Shown piece after piece: positions 1-7,684 of a stretch of DNA of 64,000 nt (position 1 is its first letter; every line of letters begins with the position of its first letter). This DNA is from a virus. The notes under the pieces are model-generated. The model saw only the letters and a list, made by a program, of their open reading frames with translations, was not told the origin of the DNA and did no database searches. The stretch is from positions 1 to 64,000 of IMG/VR virus record IMGVR_UViG_3300037193_001436. The stretch is one strand, 5' to 3'. The translations under genes were made by a program, and so were the position numbers.

Positions 1-582
1 ACAGTGGCCCAGCCACGGCGTCCCAGACTGATGGGTCCGGCGCGCTACCGCGATCTCCTCAGCCGACTGCGCCAGGGCGAGCCGCTACCGAACGAGAACG
101 CCTTCACCATCGAGAACGGCGCGAAGTGGCGGGACTACACCGAGGACCCCCGGGAGTTCAACGCCGAGGCGGCCTCAGCCCTGGACCGCGAGCTGCTGCA
201 GATCGAGGACGCCGAGGTGTGGCGTCGCCGGTTCGTCCGGCGGCTGTGGGGCAGGCCGTTCGAGATCATTCGGTCCGCCGTACCGCTGCAAATCGCGGAG
301 GGGACACTGCTCATGGACCCCGAGGCCGAGCCCACCCCGGGCGGCACGATCGAGGTCCTGTTCAACGCCGGGTACGACCCGCAGCTCGCCCGGCACACCG
401 TCGTCGGCCGGGCACCGAACGCCCGCGAGCGCGAGCTGCTGGAGCTGAAGCCAGCCGACTGGGTCTACGACCTGCTGGAGGTCTTCACGACGGCCGACGG
501 TACGCCGGTACAGGCGGCCCGGACCATCCTTCCGATGGCCGGGGCAGTCCTGGAGTTCGAGACCGACCTCAGCGCTGGCTAA
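1..582 (+). CDS. GntR-family (HutC/UTRA type) regulator, 5' end outside window
   Basis: The visible C-terminal 190 or so residues look like a UTRA ligand-binding domain as in HutC/FarR-type GntR repressors: a PFEIIRSAVPLQIA strand, an RELLEL turn and a late VYDLLEVFTTADGTPVQAAR segment. The N-terminal winged helix that would bind DNA is missing, and the frame stays open to base 1, so the gene starts before the window. A GTG at base 4 has no ribosome binding site in view. A pair of inverted TGTCATGACA boxes 170 bp downstream fits the GT-N(4)-AC operator style of this family. It ends convergently, overlapping the next small minus gene by 14 bp. Confidence 0.72.
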   Translation, partial: TVAQPRRPRLMGPARYRDLLSRLRQGEPLPNENAFTIENGAKWRDYTEDPREFNAEAASALDRELLQIEDAEVWRRRFVRRLWGRPFEIIRSAVPLQIAEGTLLMDPEAEPTPGGTIEVLFNAGYDPQLARHTVVGRAPNARERELLELKPADWVYDLLEVFTTADGTPVQAARTILPMAGAVLEFETDLSAG

Positions 583-736
583 GAGCCTCGGCGATCCGGC
601 GGAGCCGGGCGGCCTCGAAGGCGCAGCCGGGCTCGGAGTGCTGGTCGTAGTCGCGAGCGCTGTCGTTGAGCCGCTCGATCTCCTGGCGGTCGAACTCCGG
701 GCACTGCGGCCGGGACCGGATCACGGTGGTAGCCAT
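569..736 (-). CDS. small hypothetical protein, probably leaderless
   Basis: A 55-residue charged helical protein (starts MATTVIRSRPQCPEF) with two cysteines; family not recognised. No Shine-Dalgarno sequence is present. Instead a -10-like TACCGT lies six bases before the ATG, which puts the expected transcript start on the start codon. The promoter sits beside the 753-790 palindrome, so the gene is a likely target of the neighbouring UTRA regulator. Confidence 0.6.
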   Translation of the reverse strand: MATTVIRSRPQCPEFDRQEIERLNDSARDYDQHSEPGCAFEAARLRRIAEALSQR

Positions 737-752
737 GACTCAACGGTAGGTG

Positions 753-790
753 ACCTGTCATGACAGCACAAGCACCTGGTCATGACAGGT
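753..790. promoter_or_regulatory. inverted pair of TGTCATGACA operator boxes
   Basis: ACCTGTCATGAC at 753-764 recurs inverted at 779-790, each copy built on the palindrome TGTCATGACA. GntR/HutC-type repressors typically bind palindromes of the form GT-N-AC. The pair lies upstream of the leaderless gene starting at 736 and next to the UTRA regulator gene, so autoregulatory or local repression is a reasonable inference. Confidence 0.55.
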
Positions 791-797
791 TCACCAA

Positions 798-1127
798 CTA
801 CTCCCCCGACCGCCGCCGAGCTTCGTCCAGAAGGAACGGCAGCAGGCTGCGCTCCAGCGCCTCGGCTTGCTTCCGGACTGACGGCGACTTCAGGCACATT
901 GCGCAGACCGGTGGGACGTCACCGTCCTCGGCGTCCTCCGGCCCGTAGATGTCGTTGCACTCGGGGCACTGCCACCAGCCCTCGTACCCCTGTGGGGCGG
1001 GACCGCCCGCCGACAGCCGAAGGAACTCCTCGGTGTCTCGCTTGCCGTGCTCAGGGCACTGTGGGTTCCGCCTTCGCCGGTGCGGCTCGTAGTCGTCGTA
1101 CTCGCAGATGCACACCGGATCAGGCAT
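798..1127 (-). CDS. cysteine-rich zinc-ribbon hypothetical protein
   Basis: 109 residues with clustered cysteines: an N-terminal CICEY/CPEH pair, then CPECND and CAMC, suggesting one or two zinc-binding knuckles. The C-terminus is a basic helix. Its ATG overlaps the stop of the upstream gene by 8 bp, so it is translationally coupled at the end of a minus-strand run that begins at 2314. Role unknown; nucleic-acid or protein binding is possible. Confidence 0.75.
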   Translation of the reverse strand: MPDPVCICEYDDYEPHRRRRNPQCPEHGKRDTEEFLRLSAGGPAPQGYEGWWQCPECNDIYGPEDAEDGDVPPVCAMCLKSPSVRKQAEALERSLLPFLLDEARRRSGE

Positions 1128-1665
1128 CGGGCTGCACTTCCTCGGCCAGCTCGGCTTTCAACTCCTTGAGGCTGGTCCTCGCGGCGTCGACCGCCGTCAG
1201 CCGCAGGAACTTCTGCCACGCGTTGGTAACCGCCATCTTGTCGCCCGGCGTACTGCTGGTCACCATCAGCAGCGAACCGTCTTCACGTAACACGTGCGTG
1301 TGACCGTTGCGTAGAACCGGTTTGTACCCGGCCTTGTGCACCCAGTCCTTGAACTCCCGCAGGCCGTTCGGAGCCTTAGCGGCCGCCTTCTTCACCGGCC
1401 CGCCACTCTTCGAGCTGCCCTTGCTGTTGTCCATCGGTAGGTGCATATAGATGTAGGCCACGGCTGGCTCTTCCGGGTCCCGGAGCGACACACACGCCTC
1501 CAGGTCCCCGCGCCGGAAAGACCTGATCTCGTATCCGAACTCCCCGGACTTGGGATGTAGGCCGGTGCTCGTCGGGTGCTCAATAACGGCCTCGATCAAC
1601 TCGGGATCGACCCGATATATCTCCAGAAATTCCAGTGCCTGAGGCAACCAATGATACTTCGTCAC
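1120..1665 (-). CDS. hypothetical protein with HicA-like C-terminal region
   Basis: 181 residues. GTG at 1665 is chosen because it follows a GGGGAGAA ribosome binding site and overlaps the upstream stop (GTGA). The first 75 residues are not recognised. The C-terminal part (about residues 105-160) has a GHTHVLREDG turn followed by a basic helix, resembling the small double-stranded-RNA-binding fold of HicA-type mRNA interferases. No HicB-like partner is adjacent, so a toxin role is only a suggestion. Confidence 0.7.
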   Translation of the reverse strand: MTKYHWLPQALEFLEIYRVDPELIEAVIEHPTSTGLHPKSGEFGYEIRSFRRGDLEACVSLRDPEEPAVAYIYMHLPMDNSKGSSKSGGPVKKAAAKAPNGLREFKDWVHKAGYKPVLRNGHTHVLREDGSLLMVTSSTPGDKMAVTNAWQKFLRLTAVDAARTSLKELKAELAEEVQPDA

Positions 1666-1955
1666 TTCTCCCCCTGCTCCTTCATGTGCTGCCGAACGAC
1701 CCTGGTCAGCGTCCGCTCGGTCAGCTTGTCCCCGCTGGCCGGGATCTGCTTCGGCTTGTAGTGGAACTGGAACTCCGGCTTTCCGGCCGTAGTTTCCCCT
1801 TTGTAGACCTCGATGCGGAAGTCGGGGTCGACGACGTACTTGCCGTCGACCTTGCGGTGGATCCGTCCGAGTACGTCGACCGTCCAGGCCCGATCCTCGG
1901 TCCGGTACCAGGCCCAGTTGGCCGAGTTCCCCCCGAACTTCAGCGCGCCGATCAC
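1662..1955 (-). CDS. hypothetical protein
   Basis: 97 residues, beta-rich at the start (W/Y-rich, RTEDRAWTVDVLGR) and basic helical at the end. It overlaps both neighbours by 4 bp, inside the operon starting at 2314. No family recognised. Confidence 0.75.
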   Translation of the reverse strand: MIGALKFGGNSANWAWYRTEDRAWTVDVLGRIHRKVDGKYVVDPDFRIEVYKGETTAGKPEFQFHYKPKQIPASGDKLTERTLTRVVRQHMKEQGEK

Positions 1956-2314
1956 GAGGACACCTGCTCGGCGTGCCAGGCGTCGTGCTCGACCATCTCG
2001 TCGCGATCGATGACCGCAAGCGTCGACCTGGTGCTGCAGTCTCCGCAGATCACCAAGTCGAGCCGGTCCTGGTAGTCACGGTAGCGGGTTTGCTCAGCCT
2101 GCTTCTTCTTGCTGGTCACCTTCGCCCGGATCGGCGACCGGCTAACCGGCTTGGCGATCGTCGAGGCGGAGTAGAAGACCGTCGCCGAGGCGGCGTGGTC
2201 CTCGACCTTTGTCGGGCCGTTCGTCCAGTTCTCCGATCCCACGATGGTTCCGTCGTCGGCGATCTCCTCGTCCGGAATCTCGATGACCATCCGGGCTACG
2301 ACCTCAATGCGCAT
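1952..2314 (-). CDS. hypothetical protein, first gene of its operon
   Basis: 120 residues beginning MRIEVVARMVIEIPDEEI, chosen because a GAGGAGAG ribosome binding site precedes this ATG. The C-terminal half has a CGDC knuckle and a KKK-rich stretch, so nucleic-acid binding is possible. A promoter with the shared CCACCACG leader lies just upstream. Family unknown. Confidence 0.75.
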   Translation of the reverse strand: MRIEVVARMVIEIPDEEIADDGTIVGSENWTNGPTKVEDHAASATVFYSASTIAKPVSRSPIRAKVTSKKKQAEQTRYRDYQDRLDLVICGDCSTRSTLAVIDRDEMVEHDAWHAEQVSS

Positions 2315-2351
2315 CCTGCTCTCCTCACGTGGTGGTGATGCTCTGCCACCC

Positions 2352-2380
2352 ATGATACCACATGCCTCGCAGGCTGTCGT
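2352..2380 (-). promoter_or_regulatory. promoter for the 2314-798 operon
   Basis: On the minus strand, -35 ACGACA at 2375-2380 and -10 TATCAT at 2352-2357 are separated by 17 bp. They are followed by a CCACCACG leader and an AGGAG site before the ATG at 2314. The leader matches the other promoters of this family, although the -35 is less conserved here. Confidence 0.6.
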
Positions 2381-2392
2381 TGTCGATGGCAA

Positions 2393-2728
2393 CTACTCGT
2401 CGACTCGTTTGACCCTTTTTTCAAAGGAACATGCCGTGTTGGAGCACATCACCCAGGGCCAGAGGAACCGGTGAGCTGAGACCTTGGGCTGCACCCCGGC
2501 GAGGCTGAAAGTGCCCAGATCCTTTGCCTGGTAGGTCTCCCGGGTCACCACGCGCAGTGTAGTCCGGCCGCACTCAGGGCACGGCTTGTCCGCGAGCCAG
2601 TCGGTGAGGATGGGCATGGGAGATTCCCCAGCAGTAAAGGCTCGGCACCGCCCGCAGTACCCATTGGCAAGATCCTCGGGGTGACTGCTGGCGGTGCCGC
2701 AGACCGGGCAGATGAACCGCTCGGTCAC
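2393..2728 (-). CDS. double zinc-ribbon hypothetical protein
   Basis: 111 residues from a GTG that overlaps the upstream stop (GTGA) behind a GGAGGCAAC ribosome binding site. It carries two Cys4-type modules: CPVCG plus CGRC near the N-terminus, and CPECG plus CSNTAC towards the C-terminus. This arrangement suggests a zinc-binding nucleic-acid or protein adaptor. Function unknown. Confidence 0.78.
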   Translation of the reverse strand: MTERFICPVCGTASSHPEDLANGYCGRCRAFTAGESPMPILTDWLADKPCPECGRTTLRVVTRETYQAKDLGTFSLAGVQPKVSAHRFLWPWVMCSNTACSFEKRVKRVDE

Positions 2729-3441
2729 TCTGTTGCCTCCTGCAACGGCTTCCGGGTGACGATCCGAGTCGGCGGATCGGGCTCGATACCGTTGGCCGCG
2801 AGAACTTCCGCCACGGCATCGATCGAGCCGTCGAAGAGGTTGATGTTGAGGCTGGTGTACTCGCCGGTGATCGACTTCGTGTAGGCGGTACGGAAGTTGT
2901 CGACCTTGACATCGATACCGGCCATCTTCAGCAGGCCCCGGATGTAGGCCAGGGATTGCCCGTGGCGTTCCTCGGCCCCCTGCTCCGCCGCTTCCGCCAG
3001 TCTGCGGTGGACGTCCAGCGTCTTCTTCCTGAACGTGGAGGCCCGTTTGCAAGCTGCCTGCAGGTCCTTGCTCAGGACAACGAATTCACGGTCGCCTGCG
3101 TCGCCGTCCTTGCTGACGAACACGCCCATGGAGGTCAGCAGCGGCCAGTAGGACTCATCGGAGGAGTCCGCGTATCCGGCCTGGTCGAGCCGGAGGAACG
3201 TCCCGTCACCCCGCGACACGTGCCACGCGCGGCCGGACACTGTGCCCAGCAGCTCGAACTCGTGGGGCTCCTCCCGCGTCGCCGCGTCCAGCCACTCGGC
3301 CGCCTTCTTCGAGCTGGTCCGCAACTCGCGGCGAAGGGTGTTGATCGCGAAGCCGTACCCGAGAGCCTTCCCCTTGGGGATCCCTCTTGCCAGCACGGCA
3401 AGGATGTCGGCAGCAGTGGCGGCCGGTCGTGTGCTTCCCAT
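2725..3441 (-). CDS. hypothetical protein
   Basis: 238 residues, mixed alpha/beta. A central basic helical region (about 125-165, KRASTFRKKTLDVHRRL) separates an N-terminal part with a STRPAATAADILAVL helix from a C-terminal domain. No catalytic motif or family recognised. It starts 2 bp after the stop of the upstream gene and sits in the operon beginning at 4317. Confidence 0.78.
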   Translation of the reverse strand: MGSTRPAATAADILAVLARGIPKGKALGYGFAINTLRRELRTSSKKAAEWLDAATREEPHEFELLGTVSGRAWHVSRGDGTFLRLDQAGYADSSDESYWPLLTSMGVFVSKDGDAGDREFVVLSKDLQAACKRASTFRKKTLDVHRRLAEAAEQGAEERHGQSLAYIRGLLKMAGIDVKVDNFRTAYTKSITGEYTSLNINLFDGSIDAVAEVLAANGIEPDPPTRIVTRKPLQEATE

Positions 3442-3442
3442 A

Positions 3443-4054
3443 TCAACTCTCCGATTTCACAGCGTTGAGCGGCAGCTCTGCGGACTCCACCAACCATTCC
3501 TCGACCAGCTCGGCCGGGATTTTGATGCTCTCGGCAAGCTTCTTGAACCGCTCCGGGCTCATGTAGAGCGTGATGAAGACGCGATCGCGCTCCGGCCGGA
3601 TGATGCGGTTGATGCTCATGATCCCCGGAAGGTCCTCGATCCGGCCTGCCGCCGTGGCCTTGTGCTCCTCCAGGAACGCGCGTGCGGCCTCTTCAGCAGC
3701 CGTACGCTTGTTGTCCTTCGCCGTCTGGGCTGCCGCCTTGCCCCGTTCACTCCGCGCCTTGAACCGCGCCAGAGCTTCCTCGCGCTGGGACCACAGGCTC
3801 AGCACCTGCCGGTCCGGCACGCGGTATCCGGGGTCCTCAGTGCTGTCGAGCATCAGTTGACCGACGAGGTTGGGATCGAAGACGTCCTCGCGGTCGGCAG
3901 CTTCGGCCGCCTGGTCCTGTCCGATGGTGAAGAACCGACCCTCGGAGTACTCCACATCGTGGGCGTAGACCGCCGGAAGGACACCACCGGCGATCCCGGC
4001 CTTGCCGACGGCCGCGATGGCGTACACCTTGTTGTACTCGAACGGGCCCTTCAT
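3443..4054 (-). CDS. hypothetical protein with basic coiled-coil centre
   Basis: 203 residues starting MKGPFEYNKVYA; this ATG overlaps the upstream stop (ATGA). Residues about 90-135 form an A/K/E/R-rich helix likely to be coiled coil, followed by a compact RDRVFITLYMSPERF domain. Family not recognised. Cotranscribed with 4051-4317. Confidence 0.75.
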   Translation of the reverse strand: MKGPFEYNKVYAIAAVGKAGIAGGVLPAVYAHDVEYSEGRFFTIGQDQAAEAADREDVFDPNLVGQLMLDSTEDPGYRVPDRQVLSLWSQREEALARFKARSERGKAAAQTAKDNKRTAAEEAARAFLEEHKATAAGRIEDLPGIMSINRIIRPERDRVFITLYMSPERFKKLAESIKIPAELVEEWLVESAELPLNAVKSES

Positions 4055-4317
4055 GCGTTCGCCCCGGTGAAATTCGGGTCCTTCAGCGAGCCACCCTCGA
4101 ACTTCCACTGGCCGGAGTCGGGGTCGATCCACCAGGAGTCCGGGCCGTTGTGGTGGGTGTCGTGCGACTTGATGCCCATGTCGCAGAGGTAGTAGTTGCG
4201 GCCCTCCGGCCGCGAAGGCCCGACGCCGGTGGCGACGAGCACCGACTTGCAATCGGTCTTGTAGGCGGAGCGCTTGCCACTCTCGACCAGCGATTCGTCG
4301 CTAAGTTGCTTCTCCAT
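4051..4317 (-). CDS. hypothetical protein
   Basis: 88 residues (MEKQLSDESLVESG...), rich in aromatics in the second half (SWWIDPDSGQWKFEGG). No recognised domain. It is the first gene behind the promoter at 4357-4387 and has a GGGAGACTCC ribosome binding region. Confidence 0.72.
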   Translation of the reverse strand: MEKQLSDESLVESGKRSAYKTDCKSVLVATGVGPSRPEGRNYYLCDMGIKSHDTHHNGPDSWWIDPDSGQWKFEGGSLKDPNFTGANA

Positions 4318-4356
4318 CAGGAGTCTCCCGTGTGGTGGTGGACGTGCGTGCCAGCC

Positions 4357-4387
4357 ATGTTAGCAGGTGGCTCGCACCCACAGTCTA
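4357..4387 (-). promoter_or_regulatory. promoter for the 4317-2393 operon
   Basis: Minus-strand -35 TAGACT (4382-4387) and -10 TAACAT (4357-4362), 19 bp apart, followed by the CCACCACAC leader seen at the other promoters of this family. Confidence 0.55.
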
Positions 4388-4429
4388 GTAACTGGGAGAC
4401 TAGACCGAATCGAGACCCGGAAGAAAGGA

Positions 4430-4468
4430 CTGGGCCCCCTCGATCACGGGGGAATCCAGGGAGCCCAG
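4430..4468 (-). terminator. hairpin terminator after 4491 gene
   Basis: An 11-bp imperfect stem (ctgggccccct/agggagcccag) with an inner CCCCC/GGGGG pairing lies just past the stop of the 4491-4769 gene. On the minus strand it is followed by a pyrimidine-rich TCCTTTCTTCC run. Confidence 0.6.
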
Positions 4469-4490
4469 CGAGACCAGTGTAGTTGCTTTT

Positions 4491-4769
4491 CTAGCCGCCG
4501 AAGCCACCACCCGAGTACACGCGGTCCTCGGTCTCCGGCGCGACATCGAAGACGATCGAGACGTCCTCCCGGCCGAGCTGCCGGTCGCGGAAGAACTGGA
4601 CGGCCGCCGCGTTGGTCACGTACATCTCGATGTTGCCGGACGGGGTCGCCTTCGACCACGCCGCGTTCTCCGGCCCGCGCACGACGGCGCTGAGCTTGAG
4701 CTTGGCGGCCTCGGGGTCGTGGGCGGAGTAGGTCAGCTCGGTGACGTAGAAACGGGCCTGTACGGCCAT
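4491..4769 (-). CDS. hypothetical beta-rich protein, monocistronic
   Basis: 92 residues from an ATG behind a full AGGAGG ribosome binding site, so probably well translated. It is beta-rich with a VRGPENAAWSKATPSG region and a glycine-rich GGGFGG tail. It stands alone between two hairpins. It resembles small conserved actinophage proteins of unknown role; I cannot name a family. Confidence 0.75.
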   Translation of the reverse strand: MAVQARFYVTELTYSAHDPEAAKLKLSAVVRGPENAAWSKATPSGNIEMYVTNAAAVQFFRDRQLGREDVSIVFDVAPETEDRVYSGGGFGG

Positions 4770-4794
4770 GAGGGGCCTCCTGGAGAGACGAACG

Positions 4795-4817
4795 ACCCCG
4801 CCCACGAGAGACGGGGT
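4795..4817 (-). terminator. short hairpin between 4877 and 4769 genes
   Basis: ACCCCG...CGGGGT 6-bp stem downstream of the minus gene ending at 4877. There is no clear T-run, so it is a weak terminator candidate. Confidence 0.35.
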
Positions 4818-4876
4818 GGATGATGGATCGTCCGGCTGCGAGGGGGCTGCAGGTGCCCAACCCGACCTCTTCCAGG

Positions 4877-5056
4877 CTAGGGCGACTTCTCCTCAGGTTG
4901 TGAGGCCAGCCGACGCTCAGCCGCCTCCATCCGGGACACTGCCTCTTCGAACAGGTTCAGGTGGTCCCCACAGGGCACGCGCCACCACTCGTTGTCGTCC
5001 TCGTGGAACCGCTTCAGGAACTCGTCCAGGGGCGGGCTGACGTCCGGCACGATCAC
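4877..5056 (-). CDS. small acidic hypothetical protein
   Basis: 59 residues from a GTG that overlaps the stop of the GNAT-like gene (GTGA). Two helices with many E/D residues (DEFLKRFHEDDNEWW, NLFEEAVSRMEAAERR). Coupled translation suggests a partner of the upstream gene. Family unknown. Confidence 0.65.
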   Translation of the reverse strand: MIVPDVSPPLDEFLKRFHEDDNEWWRVPCGDHLNLFEEAVSRMEAAERRLASQPEEKSP

Positions 5057-5376
5057 TGAACTCTCCTCGGCAGCCGCCCGCCGACGGACCGGGCCCAGGC
5101 GTCGCCGACGTCGGTGCGGTCGTTGCTGTGCTGGGGCTTCCTGACGCCTTTCAGCGAGTTGGCGTGGTTCCACATCGCCGTGGCCAGGCCACGGCGCTGA
5201 TGGTCGTCATCGACGTCGATCTTGTACGTCCGGCCGGTGGTTCCCGACCAGTGCAGGTAGCCGACCTTCTCGCCCTCGTGGTACGCCGACACCAGGTGAC
5301 TCGGCTTCCGCTCGCCGGTGTCCTCAGTGCTGTACCGCAGCTCGTACTTGCCGAACTGGCCCGGCTGCAGATCCAT
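5053..5376 (-). CDS. GNAT-like acetyltransferase with N-terminal LQPGQF tag
   Basis: 107 residues from an ATG with a GGGAGG ribosome binding site. The body carries a GNAT motif-A signature (VDDDHQRRGLATAMW, residues 55-69, with QRRGLA as the acetyl-CoA-binding loop) preceded by a VGYLHW strand. It is short for a GNAT (usually about 140 or more), so it may be a minimal domain. Residues 3-8 (LQPGQF) match the L-x-x-x-Q-F tag shared with the ART-like and ParB-like proteins elsewhere in the window. Substrate unknown. Confidence 0.72.
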   Translation of the reverse strand: MDLQPGQFGKYELRYSTEDTGERKPSHLVSAYHEGEKVGYLHWSGTTGRTYKIDVDDDHQRRGLATAMWNHANSLKGVRKPQHSNDRTDVGDAWARSVGGRLPRRVQ

Positions 5377-5396
5377 CACACCTCCCGAAGAATGAG

Positions 5397-5460
5397 GCCG
5401 GGCCCCCACCTGCGAAGAGAGGGCCCGGCTGGACGGGGCCTTGCCGCCGCGCGGCCCCGT
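5397..5460 (-). terminator. two tandem GC-rich hairpins
   Basis: GCCGGGCCC (5397-5405) pairs with GGGCCCGGC (5421-5429), and ACGGGGCC (5433-5440) pairs with GGCCCCGT (5453-5460). They lie between the gene ending at 5548 and the start at 5376, so they could terminate the former or attenuate the latter. Confidence 0.5.
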
Positions 5461-5547
5461 ACCGGGAGAGATTCGCTGCGCCTGGAACCACTCCCGGAGG
5501 TTGTCGCCCACGCCAGGGACACAACCAGCTCAAGTGAACTTTATCGG

Positions 5548-5760
5548 CTACCCCGGGTAGTCCGGTAGGAAGCGCAAGACGTCGACCATCTCCTGGGCGA
5601 ACTCGATGTCGGTTTCGTCGATCTGGGTGCAGGTCGCGGCGTCGTACATGCAGAAGCTGTCGGCGTGATACCTGCGGTGGTGGGCGATAGCTACTGCGAG
5701 CTGGTCGATGTCCACGGGCGTGTGCTTCGACCGGCGCAGGAACTGCGCAGGGGCCTTCAT
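5548..5760 (-). CDS. small hypothetical protein
   Basis: 70 residues from the ATG behind GGGGAGGAAG. Begins MKAPAQFLRRSKHTPVDIDQL, then a helix rich in H/Y and an acidic DETDIEFAQEMVDVLRFL helix. The N-terminal APAQF loosely resembles the QF tag but lacks the leading leucine. Monocistronic. Function unknown. Confidence 0.68.
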   Translation of the reverse strand: MKAPAQFLRRSKHTPVDIDQLAVAIAHHRRYHADSFCMYDAATCTQIDETDIEFAQEMVDVLRFLPDYPG

Positions 5761-5908
5761 CGGGTCTTCCTCCCCGTTCGTGGGGCACCCGACATGCACC
5801 CCAAGCGTCGCCGGAGTGGTCCGGCCTTCACGAAGTTCTTACCCTGCCCGGCGGAGTTGCTAAACGCAAGCCGTTACGACTCGGTAACTCATCGCACAAG
5901 CGTTTGAA

Positions 5909-6211
5909 TCAGCACTTGCCCCAGGCGAATTCCCAGTCCTTCTCACCCATCAGCCGCACCAGGACCCCACCCTTCTGTAGTGCGGTGAGCGCATCGTAGA
6001 GGGCGTTGCCGGTGATGCCGTTGTGCCAGTTCCCACCGCGCTTGTCGGTGAACTCCGCGTAGGTACCGTCCGGCCACATCCCGAGCACGACGCCGAGATG
6101 CCAGGCTGCCTCATCCCACGGCACCAGGTCCGACAGCCGTTCACTCAGCCGGGCGACCATACGCACCTCGGCCTTCAGCGCATCGTTGACGTCGGCAACT
6201 TTCCTAGCCAT
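5909..6211 (-). CDS. hypothetical protein
   Basis: 100 residues, N-terminal helices (MARKVADVNDALKAEVRMVARL) then an aromatic-rich beta region (GNWHNGITGNALYDALTALQ) suggestive of a winged-helix-like fold, but no family is certain. It overlaps the upstream gene by 8 bp and belongs to a run starting near 7081. Confidence 0.72.
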   Translation of the reverse strand: MARKVADVNDALKAEVRMVARLSERLSDLVPWDEAAWHLGVVLGMWPDGTYAEFTDKRGGNWHNGITGNALYDALTALQKGGVLVRLMGEKDWEFAWGKC

Positions 6212-6542
6212 CGAACTGTATTCCGTTCTCTGCCAGCCAATCCTTCATCGGCTTGGGGCTCTTGTTGTGCTCGGCAAGCCACTGGTCGAGCCGGGCGTGC
6301 GCGCCGGGACCTGGCATGTCTTCGGGCCGGATCTCGACATCGAACTCCTCGTTGTAGCCCGGCCCGAAGCTACTACGTTCCAGCAGATCCCTGAAGCTCG
6401 TGATGTCGAACTCCGGGCAACGCTCGTCGCAGTCGACATCGCACCAACCGTGGCTCTTGCCTTCACACTCCCGCTCGGGACAGGTGGCGTCCGACATGAT
6501 CCTTTGGTGCTCTCGGCAACGACTTCCAAAGCAGTGGCTCAT
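6204..6542 (-). CDS. cysteine-rich hypothetical protein
   Basis: 112 residues with an N-terminal cysteine cluster (CPEREC, CDVDCDERC) likely to bind zinc, followed by helices. The start at 6542 overlaps the upstream stop (ATGA). A second in-frame ATG 15 codons later has AAAGGAT in front of it and could be the true start. Function unknown. Confidence 0.65.
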   Translation of the reverse strand: MSHCFGSRCREHQRIMSDATCPERECEGKSHGWCDVDCDERCPEFDITSFRDLLERSSFGPGYNEEFDVEIRPEDMPGPGAHARLDQWLAEHNKSPKPMKDWLAENGIQFDG

Positions 6543-7081
6543 GCTGGCACTCGTCGACCTGGATCGGGATCCGGCATCTCTATGAAGCCGCCGTTACCGT
6601 CGTCCCAACCGCAGCGCTTACACCACGGGTATACGCGGCTGTGCCGCATGATGATCACGATCGAGGCGGTGGCCGGGATGAAGGTCACTACCGCGCTGAG
6701 ATCGTCGGACAGCAAGCGCCCCGTAACCACGTTGAACGCAATCCAAAGCACCAAGACAGCAGCCCAGCGCTTCAGCCCGCTGGCGAATAGCCAGTGGAAA
6801 GTCGCCAGGTAGCGCTCGTACTTCTCGGCCAGCGCCGGACCGTTCAGCGGCATCTCGGCGATGCAGGGCTCACACAGCGAGTTCTGGTGCGCGAACGTCC
6901 CGAAGCAGAACGTGAACCCTACGGTCAGGATCCCGGCGGCCAGAATGATCGACTTGGCCCGGTCCGGCAGCGGCGCGAACTGCGTGGCCAGAGCCACGAT
7001 GTTGAACCAGAAGATGATCCGCCACATGTGGTGGCCAGAGCGATGGACGAAGTGGCGAAACGATTCCCCGAAGTTCTTCAT
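6539..7081 (-). CDS. membrane protein with C-terminal zinc-knuckle-like tail
   Basis: 180 residues from ATG 7081 (a TTG at 7141 would add 20 residues). Three to four hydrophobic segments: MWRIIFWFNIVALATQF, SIILAAGILTVGFTFCFG, WAAVLVLWIAFNVV and AVVTFIPATASIVII. The tail has WCKRCGW plus acidic residues. It lies upstream of the cysteine-rich gene at 6204 and overlaps it. Role unknown; superinfection or membrane remodelling is possible but unsupported. Confidence 0.68.
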   Translation of the reverse strand: MKNFGESFRHFVHRSGHHMWRIIFWFNIVALATQFAPLPDRAKSIILAAGILTVGFTFCFGTFAHQNSLCEPCIAEMPLNGPALAEKYERYLATFHWLFASGLKRWAAVLVLWIAFNVVTGRLLSDDLSAVVTFIPATASIVIIMRHSRVYPWCKRCGWDDGNGGFIEMPDPDPGRRVPA

Positions 7082-7154
7082 AGCCGATGACCGTAGAGAT
7101 CCGGTGTACCCGAAAGCAAGCGTGTCGCCTGTCCCGGACAAAGATGCACCAAAC

Positions 7155-7481
7155 TCATGGTGTAGCCTCCTCGCCGGAGCCCCCGGTCCCTGCGCCTGGG
7201 GGCTCCACCAGTTCCGGCTCCTTCGGCTCGATCCACATCCGCAGCTCGACGCCGATCGCGCGGGCGTAGCGCTGGACGGTGGTGACCTGGAAGTCGCCGC
7301 CCTCTTGTCCGAGACTCTCGAACGCCGACACCCGGTGCTGGGTCACACCCATCCGGCGAGCGACGTCGGCCTGCGTGATGCCCCGGCTCACCCGGAGGTG
7401 CACCAGGGTGGCGATCAGCCGGGCGCGGTCCGTCTCGTCCTCGAACTGCCCGACGCGGCGCAGCATCTGCTCCTCAGTCAC
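7155..7481 (-). CDS. XRE-family helix-turn-helix regulator
   Basis: 108 residues. Residues about 34-58 read RGITQADVARRMGVTQHRVSAFE, a classic XRE helix-turn-helix, followed by an RYARAIGVELRMWIEP segment typical of small phage or antitoxin HTH proteins. GTG start overlaps the upstream stop (GTGA). It follows two tiny helical proteins; the set resembles a dismantled HigA-type antitoxin. Confidence 0.8.
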   Translation of the reverse strand: MTEEQMLRRVGQFEDETDRARLIATLVHLRVSRGITQADVARRMGVTQHRVSAFESLGQEGGDFQVTTVQRYARAIGVELRMWIEPKEPELVEPPGAGTGGSGEEATP

Positions 7482-7684
7482 CGCAGCGTCCTCCGTACCT
7501 GAGCGACCTGTTCAGGGGTCGTGCGGGATCTCAACGCCTTCGCACCCGGCGTACCCAACGACGAGCGTTCCAGCAGCTCAGCGAACGAGGGTTCGCGAGT
7601 GACCAGCTCCGCGCGCAGGTTCGCCAGCCGACGCCGGATGTCGTGCAACCGCAACCACGCCGCGTCCAGCTCATCCGGATTCAC
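7478..7684 (-). CDS. small helical hypothetical protein
   Basis: 68 residues from GTG 7684 behind GAGGACTCCC. Two basic amphipathic helices (DELDAAWLRLHDIRRRLANLRAEL, then SFAELLERSSLG). Coupled with the XRE gene downstream by a GTGA overlap. Family unknown. Confidence 0.6.
   Translation of the reverse strand: MNPDELDAAWLRLHDIRRRLANLRAELVTREPSFAELLERSSLGTPGAKALRSRTTPEQVAQVRRTLR

Noticed and set aside
5377-5511. N-terminal extension of the GNAT-like gene to 5511
   Set aside because: The ATG at 5376 has a good GGGAGG site, and the extension would read through two strong hairpins.
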